Shown: positions 9,004-16,615 of the stretch, in pieces
Layout: each line of letters begins with the position of its first letter
Numbering within the stretch: position 1 is the first letter of the stretch
Assembly (NCBI GenBank): GCA_036386835.1
Contig: DASVUX010000011.1
Span: 496,001-560,000 of the forward strand
Origin: 2-12-FULL-35-15 sp036386835
Lineage (GTDB): Bacteria; Bacteroidota; Bacteroidia; 2-12-FULL-35-15
Direction of reading: 5' to 3'
DNA length: 64,000 nt
Notes under the pieces: model-generated
What the model was told of the DNA's origin: nothing
The model's database searches: none
What the model saw: only the letters and a program-made list of their open reading frames with translations
Program-made: the position numbers and the translations under genes

Positions 9004-10236
9004 ATGGTAAAACGATTTTATTTTAAGCATCATATCTTTCACATCAAAGCAATTTTTGCTGTGCTGAAAGATGTTTTTGAAAATGGTGTTTTTGCAGACA
9101 AGGCGATCGAGAAAGTTATGCGCGCGAATAAGAAATGGGATGTTAAAGAGCGCAGTTTTGTATCCGAGGTCAGTTATGATATAATAAGGAACTGGCGGCT
9201 GCTGACAACTGCCGCAGCTGCAGAAGGCAAGCTGAGTGACAATACTCTCTGGATGATCTTCGGTACATACCTTGTGTTTGACGGGTATGAGCTGCCTGAA
9301 AGCGATTACTTCCGTAATGTCACCGAAAAGAAAGTGATTTCACAATTGGAAAAATTCAGCAAGATCCGGAAGATCAGGGAATCAGTGCCGGACTGGCTGG
9401 ATGTGATGGGCGAGAAGGAGCTCGGGAAGTCCTGGGAAAAAACACTTCGAGCATTGAACCAGAAACCCAGCATGGTTCTTCGTGCTAATTCGTTGCTGAT
9501 CACACCGAAGGAACTCCAGAAGAAACTGGAGGAAGAAGATAATATAACGGAAACCTCACCGATCGTTTGGTCACCAGATGCCATTGAACTTAAGTACCAG
9601 AGGAATGTTTTTCGCACAGAGTCATTTCACAAAGGGCTGTTCGAAGTCCAGGATGCAGCATCACAGATGGTTTCCGAATACCTGAATGTTGCCCCGGGAA
9701 TGCGTGTGATCGATGCATGTGCGGGTGCGGGCGGAAAAACATTGCATCTTGCTGCCCTTATGAAGAACAAGGGCCGTATCATAGCAATGGATACAAAAGA
9801 GAAAAAACTTGCGGAATTAAAAAAGCGCGCAACAAGGGCTGAGGTGAAGATCATTGAAACACGTACTATAGATTCATCAAAGGTTATAAAAAGATTAAAA
9901 GATTCGGCAGACAGGTTACTTCTTGATGTGCCATGCTCGGGCCTGGGAGTTTTAAGAAGGAACCCTGACAGTAAATGGAAGCTTACACCGGAAGAAATAG
10001 AACGCGTTAAAAAGATCCAGCGCGAAATCCTCGGAAGCTTTTGTGAAATGGTTAAACCGGGAGGTAAAATGGTTTATGCAACATGCAGCATTCTTCCAAG
10101 TGAAGGTGAAGACCAGGTAAAATGGTTCCTTGAAACAGTTGGTGATCGCTGGAATTTTGCCGGTGAGAAACGGTATTTACCGGAAGTTCATCATGCTGAT
10201 GGTTTTTATATGGCGTTGCTTGAGCGTGTAAAATGA
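9004..10236 (+). CDS. RsmB/NOP2-type rRNA (cytosine-5) methyltransferase
   Basis: A SAM-dependent m5C RNA methyltransferase, 410 aa. An N-terminal NusB-like helical domain (about 10-130) precedes the catalytic Rossmann domain. Seen: SAM-binding motif DACAGAGGKT at residues 237-246; motif IV LLLDVPCSGLG with C311 (product-release Cys); and motif VI YATCSILPSEGE with C361, the likely nucleophile. Both cysteines needed for the two-Cys mechanism are present. Length and order fit RsmB-like enzymes that modify 16S rRNA, but the exact target base cannot be read from sequence. It is divergent from the membrane protein, 87 bp apart. A near-consensus -7 element TACTTTTA ends 4 nt before the ATG, suggesting a very short leader. 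Confidence 0.93.
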   Translation: MVKRFYFKHHIFHIKAIFAVLKDVFENGVFADKAIEKVMRANKKWDVKERSFVSEVSYDIIRNWRLLTTAAAAEGKLSDNTLWMIFGTYLVFDGYELPESDYFRNVTEKKVISQLEKFSKIRKIRESVPDWLDVMGEKELGKSWEKTLRALNQKPSMVLRANSLLITPKELQKKLEEEDNITETSPIVWSPDAIELKYQRNVFRTESFHKGLFEVQDAASQMVSEYLNVAPGMRVIDACAGAGGKTLHLAALMKNKGRIIAMDTKEKKLAELKKRATRAEVKIIETRTIDSSKVIKRLKDSADRLLLDVPCSGLGVLRRNPDSKWKLTPEEIERVKKIQREILGSFCEMVKPGGKMVYATCSILPSEGEDQVKWFLETVGDRWNFAGEKRYLPEVHHADGFYMALLERVK

Positions 10237-10634
10237 TACTATTGATCAGGCCAACAAGATGAAACACCAGGTTTATAAAATTTAATTGAATTCATTTTTG
10301 AATGAATAACAAATCATGATGTGTTTATTCAAGTAGAATTATCTTTGAAATTAATATACAATCGTTCATTGTTATTATTGTTGATGAAATCTTAATGAAG
10401 CCTTACATCTATTGTATAATCAGTGCTTTCAGAGGATGGTGAAATTTATTTTTAATTGGCATTCATCACACGGTTAAATTTATTCCTGATGAATGATGTT
10501 GATAGAACCTTTAATATAATTGATGATATTAACAATATGAACAGAACGATGTTAATAAAATAAAGGGCATTTATTTTTTTTGTGTTAATAATTTTTCTTA
10601 CTTCGTATCAAATAATTTAATAACCAAAAAAACC
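10237..10634 (+). other. AT-rich intergenic region (398 bp)
   Basis: No frame longer than a few codons and no RNA gene was recognised. It contains an AT-only inverted repeat around 10289-10307 (attcatt / aatgaat), too weak to call a terminator, and probably the promoter of the small H1-like gene at its right end. Confidence 0.6.
10580..10605 (+). promoter_or_regulatory. Possible promoter of H1-like gene
   Basis: TTG at 10580-10582 and a degenerate -7 TACTTCG at 10599-10605 are separated by 16 nt, in the AT-rich region just upstream of the 45-aa gene. Weak match. Confidence 0.25.
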
Positions 10635-10772
10635 ATGGCAAAAAAAGTAGCAAAAAAAGCAGCTCCAAAAAAAGCTGCGAAAAAAGCAGCTCCAAAAAAA
10701 GCAGCTAAGAAAGCAGCAAAAAAATCTGCTCCTAAGAAAGCAGCTAAAAAAGCAGCTAAAAAGAAAAAGTAA
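10635..10772 (+). CDS. Small histone H1-like Ala/Lys-rich DNA-binding protein
   Basis: A 45-aa protein composed almost only of Lys, Ala, Pro and Ser, made of AAKK and AAPKK repeats (MAKKVAKKAAPKK at the start, AAKKAAKKKK at the end). This resembles the C-terminal tail of histone H1 and the Hc1/H1-like proteins of Bacteroidota and Chlamydiae, which bind DNA nonspecifically and help to compact the nucleoid. It is too short for usual gene calling, but it is credible: ATG start, TAA stop, long upstream region, and a strong terminator only 6 nt downstream. Codons vary among repeats (gca/gct, aaa/aag), arguing against pure simple-sequence expansion. Confidence 0.8.
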   Translation: MAKKVAKKAAPKKAAKKAAPKKAAKKAAKKSAPKKAAKKAAKKKK

Positions 10773-10778
10773 GAAAAG

Positions 10779-10803
10779 AGGCTCGAAAGAGCCTTTTTTT
10801 TTT
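10779..10803 (+). terminator. Rho-independent terminator of the H1-like gene
   Basis: A 6-bp stem (aggctc / gagcct) closed by a GAAA tetraloop and followed by a run of ten T. Confidence 0.85.
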
Positions 10804-10878
10804 GACTTGATTTTCCTCCCTGACTAGCCTCTCTCCATCGTATTTCAGAAATATTATTAGCGCAACCTTCGTTTTCTC

Positions 10879-11901
10879 TTATTTTTGAGGAGATACACCA
10901 ATACCCGGTTTATCATTCAGGATTATTTTACCCTGCTCAAATTTTATTCCTTCAAATAAATCATTCCTGATCAGCATCGGTCCGTCAAGGTCGGCATGAT
11001 CGGCAAAGGGTGTGAGTTGTGCAGCAGCTGATACCGCACAGGAAGTTTCACTCATGCAGCCGATAAGCACCTGTAAGTTGAGTTCTCTCGCCTTGATAAT
11101 CATCTTCATGGCTTCGTGCATGCCCGTACATTTCATAAGTTTAATATTTATACCGTGAAAGCATTCACTGATCTTTCCAACGTCATCAAGACGCTGAACA
11201 CTCTCATCGGCATATAATGGCAAAGGGCTTCTTTTATATAGCCACAGCATCGATTCAAGATCTTCCTTCTTTAAAGGCTGTTCAACAAACAAGACATTCC
11301 TGTTATTCAGCCACTCGATCATTTCAATAGCCGTTTCTTTTGAATCCCATCCCTGGTTCACATCAACAGCTATAGGCTTATCAGTGATGCTCCTTATTGT
11401 ATCGATCATTGCTTTGTCATTGAGGCCATCAAGCTTAACTTTAAGGATCCTGAATTCCTCTGCTTCGCTTATCTTTTTCCTGATCACTTCTGGTCCGTCA
11501 ATTCCAAGCGTGAACGTGGTAAATGGTGTTTTGTACCTGGCTGCACCAAAAATTTCCCAGCAGGGCTGACTTTGGAGCTTCCCTGAGAGATCATGAAGTG
11601 CTATATCAATGCTTGCCTTGGCAGCAGTGTTGCCTCCTTCCAGTTCGTCAACTGCCTTCATTATTCCGGGAATACTGAAGGGGCCTTTAATTTCATTAAG
11701 AAGCCCGGACGCTTTATTAAGGAATGCGGAGACCGTTTCGTGGCTTTCACCCAGGTAAGGGGGCATGCTCGCTTCACCGTACCCTGTGCAGCCGTTATGC
11801 TCAAGGCGTGTTATTACCACAGGCGTTGAGGTGCGGGTACCATGCGCGATCTTAAAAGGATGAATAAAGAAGAGGGTATGAGGGGTAAAGTAAAGTTTCA
11901 T
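10879..11901 (-). CDS. Dipeptide epimerase (L-Ala-D/L-Glu epimerase type)
   Basis: 340-aa enolase-superfamily enzyme. It has the N-terminal capping domain followed by a TIM barrel carrying all expected catalytic groups: KVK with K154 and K156 (one of the acid/base lysines), metal ligands D180 (in AVDVNQGW), E207 (FVEQP) and D232 (YADES), second acid/base lysine K254 (INIKLMKCTG), and the specificity motif DLDGP at 304-308 with GCMSET at 281-286, typical of Ala-Glu epimerases. The family epimerises L-Ala-D-Glu to L-Ala-L-Glu in murein-peptide recycling; related members act on other dipeptides, so the exact substrate is inferred. It is a stand-alone gene on the minus strand in the cytoplasm, with no recycling partner adjacent. 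Confidence 0.92.
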   Translation of the reverse strand: MKLYFTPHTLFFIHPFKIAHGTRTSTPVVITRLEHNGCTGYGEASMPPYLGESHETVSAFLNKASGLLNEIKGPFSIPGIMKAVDELEGGNTAAKASIDIALHDLSGKLQSQPCWEIFGAARYKTPFTTFTLGIDGPEVIRKKISEAEEFRILKVKLDGLNDKAMIDTIRSITDKPIAVDVNQGWDSKETAIEMIEWLNNRNVLFVEQPLKKEDLESMLWLYKRSPLPLYADESVQRLDDVGKISECFHGINIKLMKCTGMHEAMKMIIKARELNLQVLIGCMSETSCAVSAAAQLTPFADHADLDGPMLIRNDLFEGIKFEQGKIILNDKPGIGVSPQK

Positions 11902-12005
11902 GTCAGCAGTTAAACAAAACCTAAAAGTAGCTAATTATCAAAACCGGATACTTGCTGTTAATTGTTTCTGATAACAAAGTGCTGTGTCATATCAACTATA
12001 TAAAT

Positions 12006-12013
12006 TATATTTG
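12006..12013 (+). promoter_or_regulatory. -7 promoter element
   Basis: TATATTTG, an exact TAnnTTTG match, lies 26 nt before the ATG of the lipoprotein gene. There is no convincing TTG at -33. Confidence 0.5.
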
Positions 12014-12039
12014 CTCATCAAACAAACAAAACAATTCAA

Positions 12040-12558
12040 ATGAAAAAACTATTTTTATTATTAGCTGTTCCTGCAATGTTCACACTTGCAAGCTGTGGAG
12101 ATAACAAGACTGAAGAATCAACTGCTTCCATGCCGGGAATGACAGAAACAACCATTACCGTAAACGGGACACCGTTATCCATAATGGTCCCGGATTCTAC
12201 TAAAGGTAAACTTGAAGTGGTTGAGCAGTCGTGGGGTGCTACAGAGATAAAAGTGGGTAAAGATTTCCAGATTTCTGTGACTGAAGGCGAAGGAGACATA
12301 GCTCTTACAAAAAGCGATATCGCGGGGAATGATGTAAATAAATTCAAACGCTTTGTTAAGGATGAGCCTACTCTTGTTTTCTGGGAATCTGAAATTACAG
12401 AGCCAGAATATCATTTTTACACTATTGTCAAAGCCGGAACAACATCTTACCTTGTTGAAGATATCAAAGGCGAGATCTTTAATGAGAAAGCAGCGCAAAC
12501 TATGATTGATGCCTCCAAAACATTAAAAGTGAAAGAAGGCGCAAAACCGGGCGCATAA
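12040..12558 (+). CDS. Putative lipoprotein of unknown function
   Basis: 172 aa. The N-terminus has a Lys-Lys start, a hydrophobic core and lipobox LASC with Cys19, so it should be lipidated and membrane anchored, probably in the periplasm or outer membrane. The mature part is acidic (many Glu/Asp) with an alternating beta-like pattern and no Cys beyond the lipobox. I recognise no domain. It stands alone, with its own promoter element and a strong terminator. Confidence 0.85.
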   Translation: MKKLFLLLAVPAMFTLASCGDNKTEESTASMPGMTETTITVNGTPLSIMVPDSTKGKLEVVEQSWGATEIKVGKDFQISVTEGEGDIALTKSDIAGNDVNKFKRFVKDEPTLVFWESEITEPEYHFYTIVKAGTTSYLVEDIKGEIFNEKAAQTMIDASKTLKVKEGAKPGA

Positions 12559-12580
12559 GCTGATCTTTTAACCAGTCAGA

Positions 12581-12617
12581 AAAATGCCTTCCCGGATTTC
12601 CGGGAAGGCATTTTTTT
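12581..12617 (+). terminator. Strong Rho-independent terminator
   Basis: A 15-bp perfect stem (aaaatgccttcccgg and its complement) with loop attt, then T-rich. The ATG inside its left arm (12584) is not a gene start. Confidence 0.9.
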
Positions 12618-12628
12618 ATCTTAAAAAT

Positions 12629-13852
12629 ATGTACCGCATACTTTCTTTATACCGTGATGCCTTTACGAATATCCAGCCTAACATCTGGATCCTGTCTGTT
12701 TCCATGTTCATAAACAGGAGCGGTTCTATGGTGCTGCTTTTTACTTCCCTGTATTTGACAAAAGACCTGCATTTTACAATTGCCGAAGCAGGCCTTGCCC
12801 TGAGCTTTTACGGAATAGGAAGTGTGCTCGGATCCTATGCAGGCGGCTGGCTTACTGACCGTAAGAATTTTTTTGATATCATGATCTTTTCCCTGGTCAG
12901 CAGCGGCCTGGTATTGTTATTAATGCTTATCGCGTCAAGTCCTGCATCCATCTCTGTAATCATATTCATTTATGCATTTACGGCTGACATGTTCCGTCCG
13001 GCTAATTCAAAAGCAATCGCGGTTTACAGTTCACCTGAGAACCGCACACGTTCCGTTTCCCTCGTGCGTCTTGCTATCAACCTGGGTTTTTCTCTCGGAC
13101 CTGCAATGGGTGGGTTTATCGCTTTGTACCTTGGTTACAAATGGCTTTTCGTCATCGATTCATTCAGCGGCTTTGCCGCAGCTGCCATGCTCTTCTTTTA
13201 CCTGCCAAGGAATACTGCACATGTCGAAGGCAAAGACAACAATGTCCTGGCCAATCGCAGTACTTCAGCTTACCGCGATTGGCAATACCTTGTGTTCATT
13301 ATTATGGTAGCCTTTTACGGAATGTGCTTTTTTCAGCTCTTTGCGAGCATCCCGCAATATTTCAGCCGGGAGTGCCATTATTCGGAAGATACGATCGGTT
13401 TGCTTCTTGCCCTGAATGGTTTACTCGTTGTATTGATAGAGATGCCGCTGGTAGCTGCATTTCAAAAACATAAGAATATCTTCCGGTTTATCATTACAGG
13501 TACATTATGTATTCCTGTTTCCCTCCTTGCGTTGCATTTCGGGCAGGGTGCGATGCTTTGGGCCATTGTCTATACTTTCCTTATTACGATGTCGGAGATC
13601 CTCGCAATGCCCTTTATGATGAACTATTCTTTGTCAAGACCCGCAAAAGAGCGACAGGGACAATATTCTGCACTGTATTCTATTTCGTACGGATTGGCGA
13701 ACATCGCGGCCCCTTTGCTCGGCCTTGGAATTGCAAGCACATATGGTTTTGATACAATGTTTTATTTCTTCATCGGATTAAGCCTTTTAACAGCTGCAGG
13801 TTTTGCAGCGCTGAATAAAGTGGATGCCGCGGAACGGGCGAGAAAAGCATAG
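12629..13852 (+). CDS. MFS transporter
   Basis: About 407 aa with 12 predicted hydrophobic helices in two halves. Seen: the MFS motif A form GSYAGGWLTDRKN in the loop between helices 2 and 3, and the conserved RPANSKAIAV / RSVSLVRLAINLGFSLGPAMGG block at helices 4-5, as in drug-efflux-like (DHA1) members. A secondary transporter in the inner membrane; the substrate is unknown and no regulator or partner lies next to it. The frame is open from 12584, but that ATG lies in the terminator hairpin, so ATG 12629 is chosen. Confidence 0.88.
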   Translation: MYRILSLYRDAFTNIQPNIWILSVSMFINRSGSMVLLFTSLYLTKDLHFTIAEAGLALSFYGIGSVLGSYAGGWLTDRKNFFDIMIFSLVSSGLVLLLMLIASSPASISVIIFIYAFTADMFRPANSKAIAVYSSPENRTRSVSLVRLAINLGFSLGPAMGGFIALYLGYKWLFVIDSFSGFAAAAMLFFYLPRNTAHVEGKDNNVLANRSTSAYRDWQYLVFIIMVAFYGMCFFQLFASIPQYFSRECHYSEDTIGLLLALNGLLVVLIEMPLVAAFQKHKNIFRFIITGTLCIPVSLLALHFGQGAMLWAIVYTFLITMSEILAMPFMMNYSLSRPAKERQGQYSALYSISYGLANIAAPLLGLGIASTYGFDTMFYFFIGLSLLTAAGFAALNKVDAAERARKA

Positions 13853-13905
13853 AAGTATTTTTAGCCTGCAGCAGATTCTCCGATTAGATCTTCTTATTTC
13901 CAAAT

Positions 13906-14775
13906 TTAAAAGATCTCCACTGAAAACGAACGGGTAAAATTCTCTCCTGCCCCCAGGCTATTGATCCCTTCTTTAATTTTCAGTTCTCCCTTGTGAGTTG
14001 TATTATCTGCAATTCCGCACCATGGTTCGAGGCATATAAATGGTGCACCGGGTTTTGTCCAGATTCCAAAATAAGGAAAGCCGCGGAATTCAAATTTAAG
14101 TAAGGAACCCTTTTTTCTGCTTTTAAGATACATGAACGATGACTCCATGTTTTTAAATACGATCGCATCTTTGCGGAAGAGGTCTTCATTCAGATCAAGA
14201 ATGTGTGTGTGTTCCATTACATTTTCTGTTTGACCGTTAAAGCAGCCTTGTGATAACAGATGGCGGTTGAGGACTTCTGCTTTCTCAAATTCAAGATAAT
14301 GATCGGAAAATGAAGATGCTGCATCCAGAGAACAATTAAATCCGGGGTGGGCACCGATAGAAAACAACATTTCTGTTTTCCCGGTATTTCTTATTTCATA
14401 TGTTGTTGTGAGTTTGTTTCCAATAAGGTCATACCTTACCTGCAGTTCAAATTCAAATGGGTACACTTTTAATGTTTCCGCATCAGAGCTCAATGAAAAA
14501 ACAAGGTGATCTTCCCCCTGGCTGAGCACTTTGAATTCCTTATCCCTTGCAAAGCCGTGTTGTGTTAAATCATATTTCTTTCCGTTTACCACGTAACTGT
14601 TATTATTTAGTTTGCCGACTATAGGGAACAGGACCGGTGCCTTTCTCGGCCACCAGCCGGGATCACCCTGCCAGAGAAACTCCGTTTGTTCTTTTTTGGA
14701 AAGTACTGAGCTTAGTTCAGCGCCCAGGGTACTGACTTCAACGGAGAGCAGTTCATTTTCGATCTTGAGATTCAT
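13906..14775 (-). CDS. Aldose 1-epimerase family protein (LacX-like)
   Basis: 289-aa galactose-mutarotase-fold protein. Seen: FLWQGDPGWWPRKAPVLFPIVG near residues 33-54, the first catalytic His in LTQHGFARD, the second in IGAHPGFN, and the Glu base in CLEPWCGIAD, in the order expected for LacX/YeaD-type epimerases that interconvert alpha and beta anomers of sugars or sugar phosphates. The substrate cannot be assigned. It is the last gene of a minus-strand operon; its start overlaps the upstream YdjM-like gene by 23 nt, which indicates translational coupling. Confidence 0.88.
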   Translation of the reverse strand: MNLKIENELLSVEVSTLGAELSSVLSKKEQTEFLWQGDPGWWPRKAPVLFPIVGKLNNNSYVVNGKKYDLTQHGFARDKEFKVLSQGEDHLVFSLSSDAETLKVYPFEFELQVRYDLIGNKLTTTYEIRNTGKTEMLFSIGAHPGFNCSLDAASSFSDHYLEFEKAEVLNRHLLSQGCFNGQTENVMEHTHILDLNEDLFRKDAIVFKNMESSFMYLKSRKKGSLLKFEFRGFPYFGIWTKPGAPFICLEPWCGIADNTTHKGELKIKEGINSLGAGENFTRSFSVEIF

Positions 14776-15307
14776 TGCGTAGGTTTTTGCTCAGTTTTAT
14801 AAACAGTATATATAAAGTAAAAGGTATGCCTATCCAGATGGCTTCACTTTTAATTACCCTGATTCCCCATTCGCTGAAGAAATTGCGGGCACCAATAGGA
14901 GAAACCCGAATCGGCCTCCAGGGGAAGAAGAGCCGCTCATTGTTAAATGGAGAAAAAAAAGCAACGCCAAGGCCACCGCTTGTGAGTGCATCAAGCAAAC
15001 CATGTGAAGCAGTGCAAAGGCTGAAAAAAAGGACATGTTTTAACGCGGTTTTATTCCAGGAGCCGGAGTGGTAAAAGGTTGCAGTGATAAAAATTCCGAG
15101 AAGAAATGCAAACACGATGGAGTGTGTGAATCCGCGGTGACCCCAGAACGATTCATATGGAATGCCGAATGCGAAGGAAACCACATCAGCATCCGGAAGA
15201 ATGGAGCAGATGATGCCAATGCTGAGAAATTTTAAATTCCGGAGCTTGTCAGGATAACCAGCTCCGATTGCGTAAGCCGCGTATGCGTGACCGAATGCTG
15301 ATGCCAT
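14753..15307 (-). CDS. YdjM/YbcI-like inner-membrane metal-dependent hydrolase family protein
   Basis: 184 aa, about four to five transmembrane segments. Seen: an N-terminal GHAYAAYAIG, the acidic LPDADVVSF, the metal-binding-like HRGFTHS, and ASHGLLDALTSGG with His-Asp in the membrane. These are the signature of the DUF457 / LexA-regulated YdjM family, usually called metal-dependent hydrolases although activity is unproven for most. It is the middle gene of a coupled minus-strand operon: it starts by TAATG overlap with the protease stop and ends inside the epimerase start. Confidence 0.85.
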   Translation of the reverse strand: MASAFGHAYAAYAIGAGYPDKLRNLKFLSIGIICSILPDADVVSFAFGIPYESFWGHRGFTHSIVFAFLLGIFITATFYHSGSWNKTALKHVLFFSLCTASHGLLDALTSGGLGVAFFSPFNNERLFFPWRPIRVSPIGARNFFSEWGIRVIKSEAIWIGIPFTLYILFIKLSKNLRNESQDRK

Positions 15308-16512
15308 TATTGTATAATTATACGTGCAGCGGAATAGACACCGTTATCATACTCAAGTCTCAAAAGGTAAATTCCCGGGAGAAGGCCATCGCCTTCAAAG
15401 AGAATCGCATCCGAAAGGGCACCCTGTTGTGTTTTAACGACTTTTCCCGAAACATCATAAAGCGAGATCATATAAGCGCCTTTTTCCTGACTGCTGGGAT
15501 ATATGAAGGTCTGATCATGAAAAGGATTCGGACTCACCCGTATGTGATCAGTAACAGCGGATTTAGTAATGTCAGTAGTCATATTTTCCAGGATATTCTT
15601 AAAGGCATAAAATTCATTATTCCTTATTCTGAAATGCCTGTAGTTATATGAGAATGAGAACACACCCAGTGAATAATAATCAGACATGTTATCAGTGTAA
15701 AAAAAAGAGCTTCCGCTTTGCCCGGGAATGCCGTTGGCTTCACTGCTGTTCACGGTTAACCACATCGGATCACTCCCGTCAACATAACCATAATTATAAT
15801 ACATGGTATCGCCATTGTAGATCTGGGTCGTATCGAAAGGATTCACTATGCCCGGATAACTTAGTTTGTGCAGTACGTTGTCCGTATAAAAAGCAGGATC
15901 AGAATTATAACCAATGCCGATCCAGCCGGTTTGAGATCCGAGAGGCTGATTCAGCTCCAGTAATGCAAAATCTTTAGAGAAGATCCCATCATAAAAAGAC
16001 TTAAACATATAATATTTTCGCACAACAGCCGGGGTAAACGCAGGATCAACCATTCCATTATTGTAAGCCGGGGCAATAAGAATACTATCTCCGTTCCAGC
16101 TTCCGGAAGAATAGATACAGTGCGCAGCGGTAAGTACCAGTTTTTCTGAGATCATCATCCCTGAACAGCATCCGCTGCTGATTGTATCTGAATTTAAATA
16201 CATGAGCCGGGTTGAGGCAGAGAAAGGATATAAATTTACGGGATTGAACTCGGCAGCAGGAACAAGCCTGGTGAATGAAGCACCTGAAAAAAGGTTGCTC
16301 ACGGGAGCTGAAAGGTCGAGCGATACCTGCCCGCCGGGTGCTGGGAAGGAGGAGGTGTGTGAAGCGGTCAGGGATGTATCAAAAGGTTGAGAGGCAATGA
16401 GGTTGGTAACATGTGATCTTACATCATAAGTAATGATCGTATCAGATTGTGAAAACGCGGGCACAGCAATTACCTGTAGCAAAACCGGCCATATTCCATT
16501 TAGTAATCTCAT
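15307..16512 (-). CDS. Secreted trypsin/V8-like serine protease with T9SS sorting domain
   Basis: 401 aa. A signal peptide (to about residue 21) precedes a chymotrypsin-fold domain with a complete triad: H131 in LTAAHC, D181 in SKDFALLEL, S266 in GQSGSS. The layout resembles glutamyl-endopeptidase/V8-type proteases. From about residue 325 a T9SS type A sorting domain follows (VSPNPFHDQTF, then YDVSGKVV, GIYLLRLEY), so the enzyme should be secreted across the outer membrane. The stop codon overlaps the start of the YdjM-like gene by one base (TAATG). Upstream lies the TypA terminator, so this gene likely begins the operon. Confidence 0.9.
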   Translation of the reverse strand: MRLLNGIWPVLLQVIAVPAFSQSDTIITYDVRSHVTNLIASQPFDTSLTASHTSSFPAPGGQVSLDLSAPVSNLFSGASFTRLVPAAEFNPVNLYPFSASTRLMYLNSDTISSGCCSGMMISEKLVLTAAHCIYSSGSWNGDSILIAPAYNNGMVDPAFTPAVVRKYYMFKSFYDGIFSKDFALLELNQPLGSQTGWIGIGYNSDPAFYTDNVLHKLSYPGIVNPFDTTQIYNGDTMYYNYGYVDGSDPMWLTVNSSEANGIPGQSGSSFFYTDNMSDYYSLGVFSFSYNYRHFRIRNNEFYAFKNILENMTTDITKSAVTDHIRVSPNPFHDQTFIYPSSQEKGAYMISLYDVSGKVVKTQQGALSDAILFEGDGLLPGIYLLRLEYDNGVYSAARIIIQ

Positions 16513-16565
16513 TGAAGGGATATTTTAAATACTAAAATAAACCTATTTTTGAATAGCACATAAAT

Positions 16566-16597
16566 AAAAAATGCCTTCCGTTCCGGGAAGGCGTTTT
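16566..16597 (-). terminator. Rho-independent terminator of typA
   Basis: A 7-bp GC-rich stem (gccttcc / ggaaggc) plus flanking A/T pairs; read on the minus strand it ends in a T-rich run. It lies between the typA stop and the protease start. Confidence 0.85.
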
Positions 16598-16615
16598 TAC
16601 TATAAGTAGTAAAGC

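Noticed and set aside
8917..9042. Longer N-terminus for the seven-helix-like membrane protein
   Set aside because: It would overlap the divergent rRNA methyltransferase start, and a perfect -7 element lies just before ATG 8916.
10289..10307. Terminator after the rRNA methyltransferase gene
   Set aside because: The inverted repeat is made of A/T pairs almost only and lacks a T-run.
12584..12628. Longer start for the MFS gene
   Set aside because: The ATG at 12584 lies inside the left arm of the terminator hairpin of the previous gene; ATG 12629 gives a normal MFS N-terminus.
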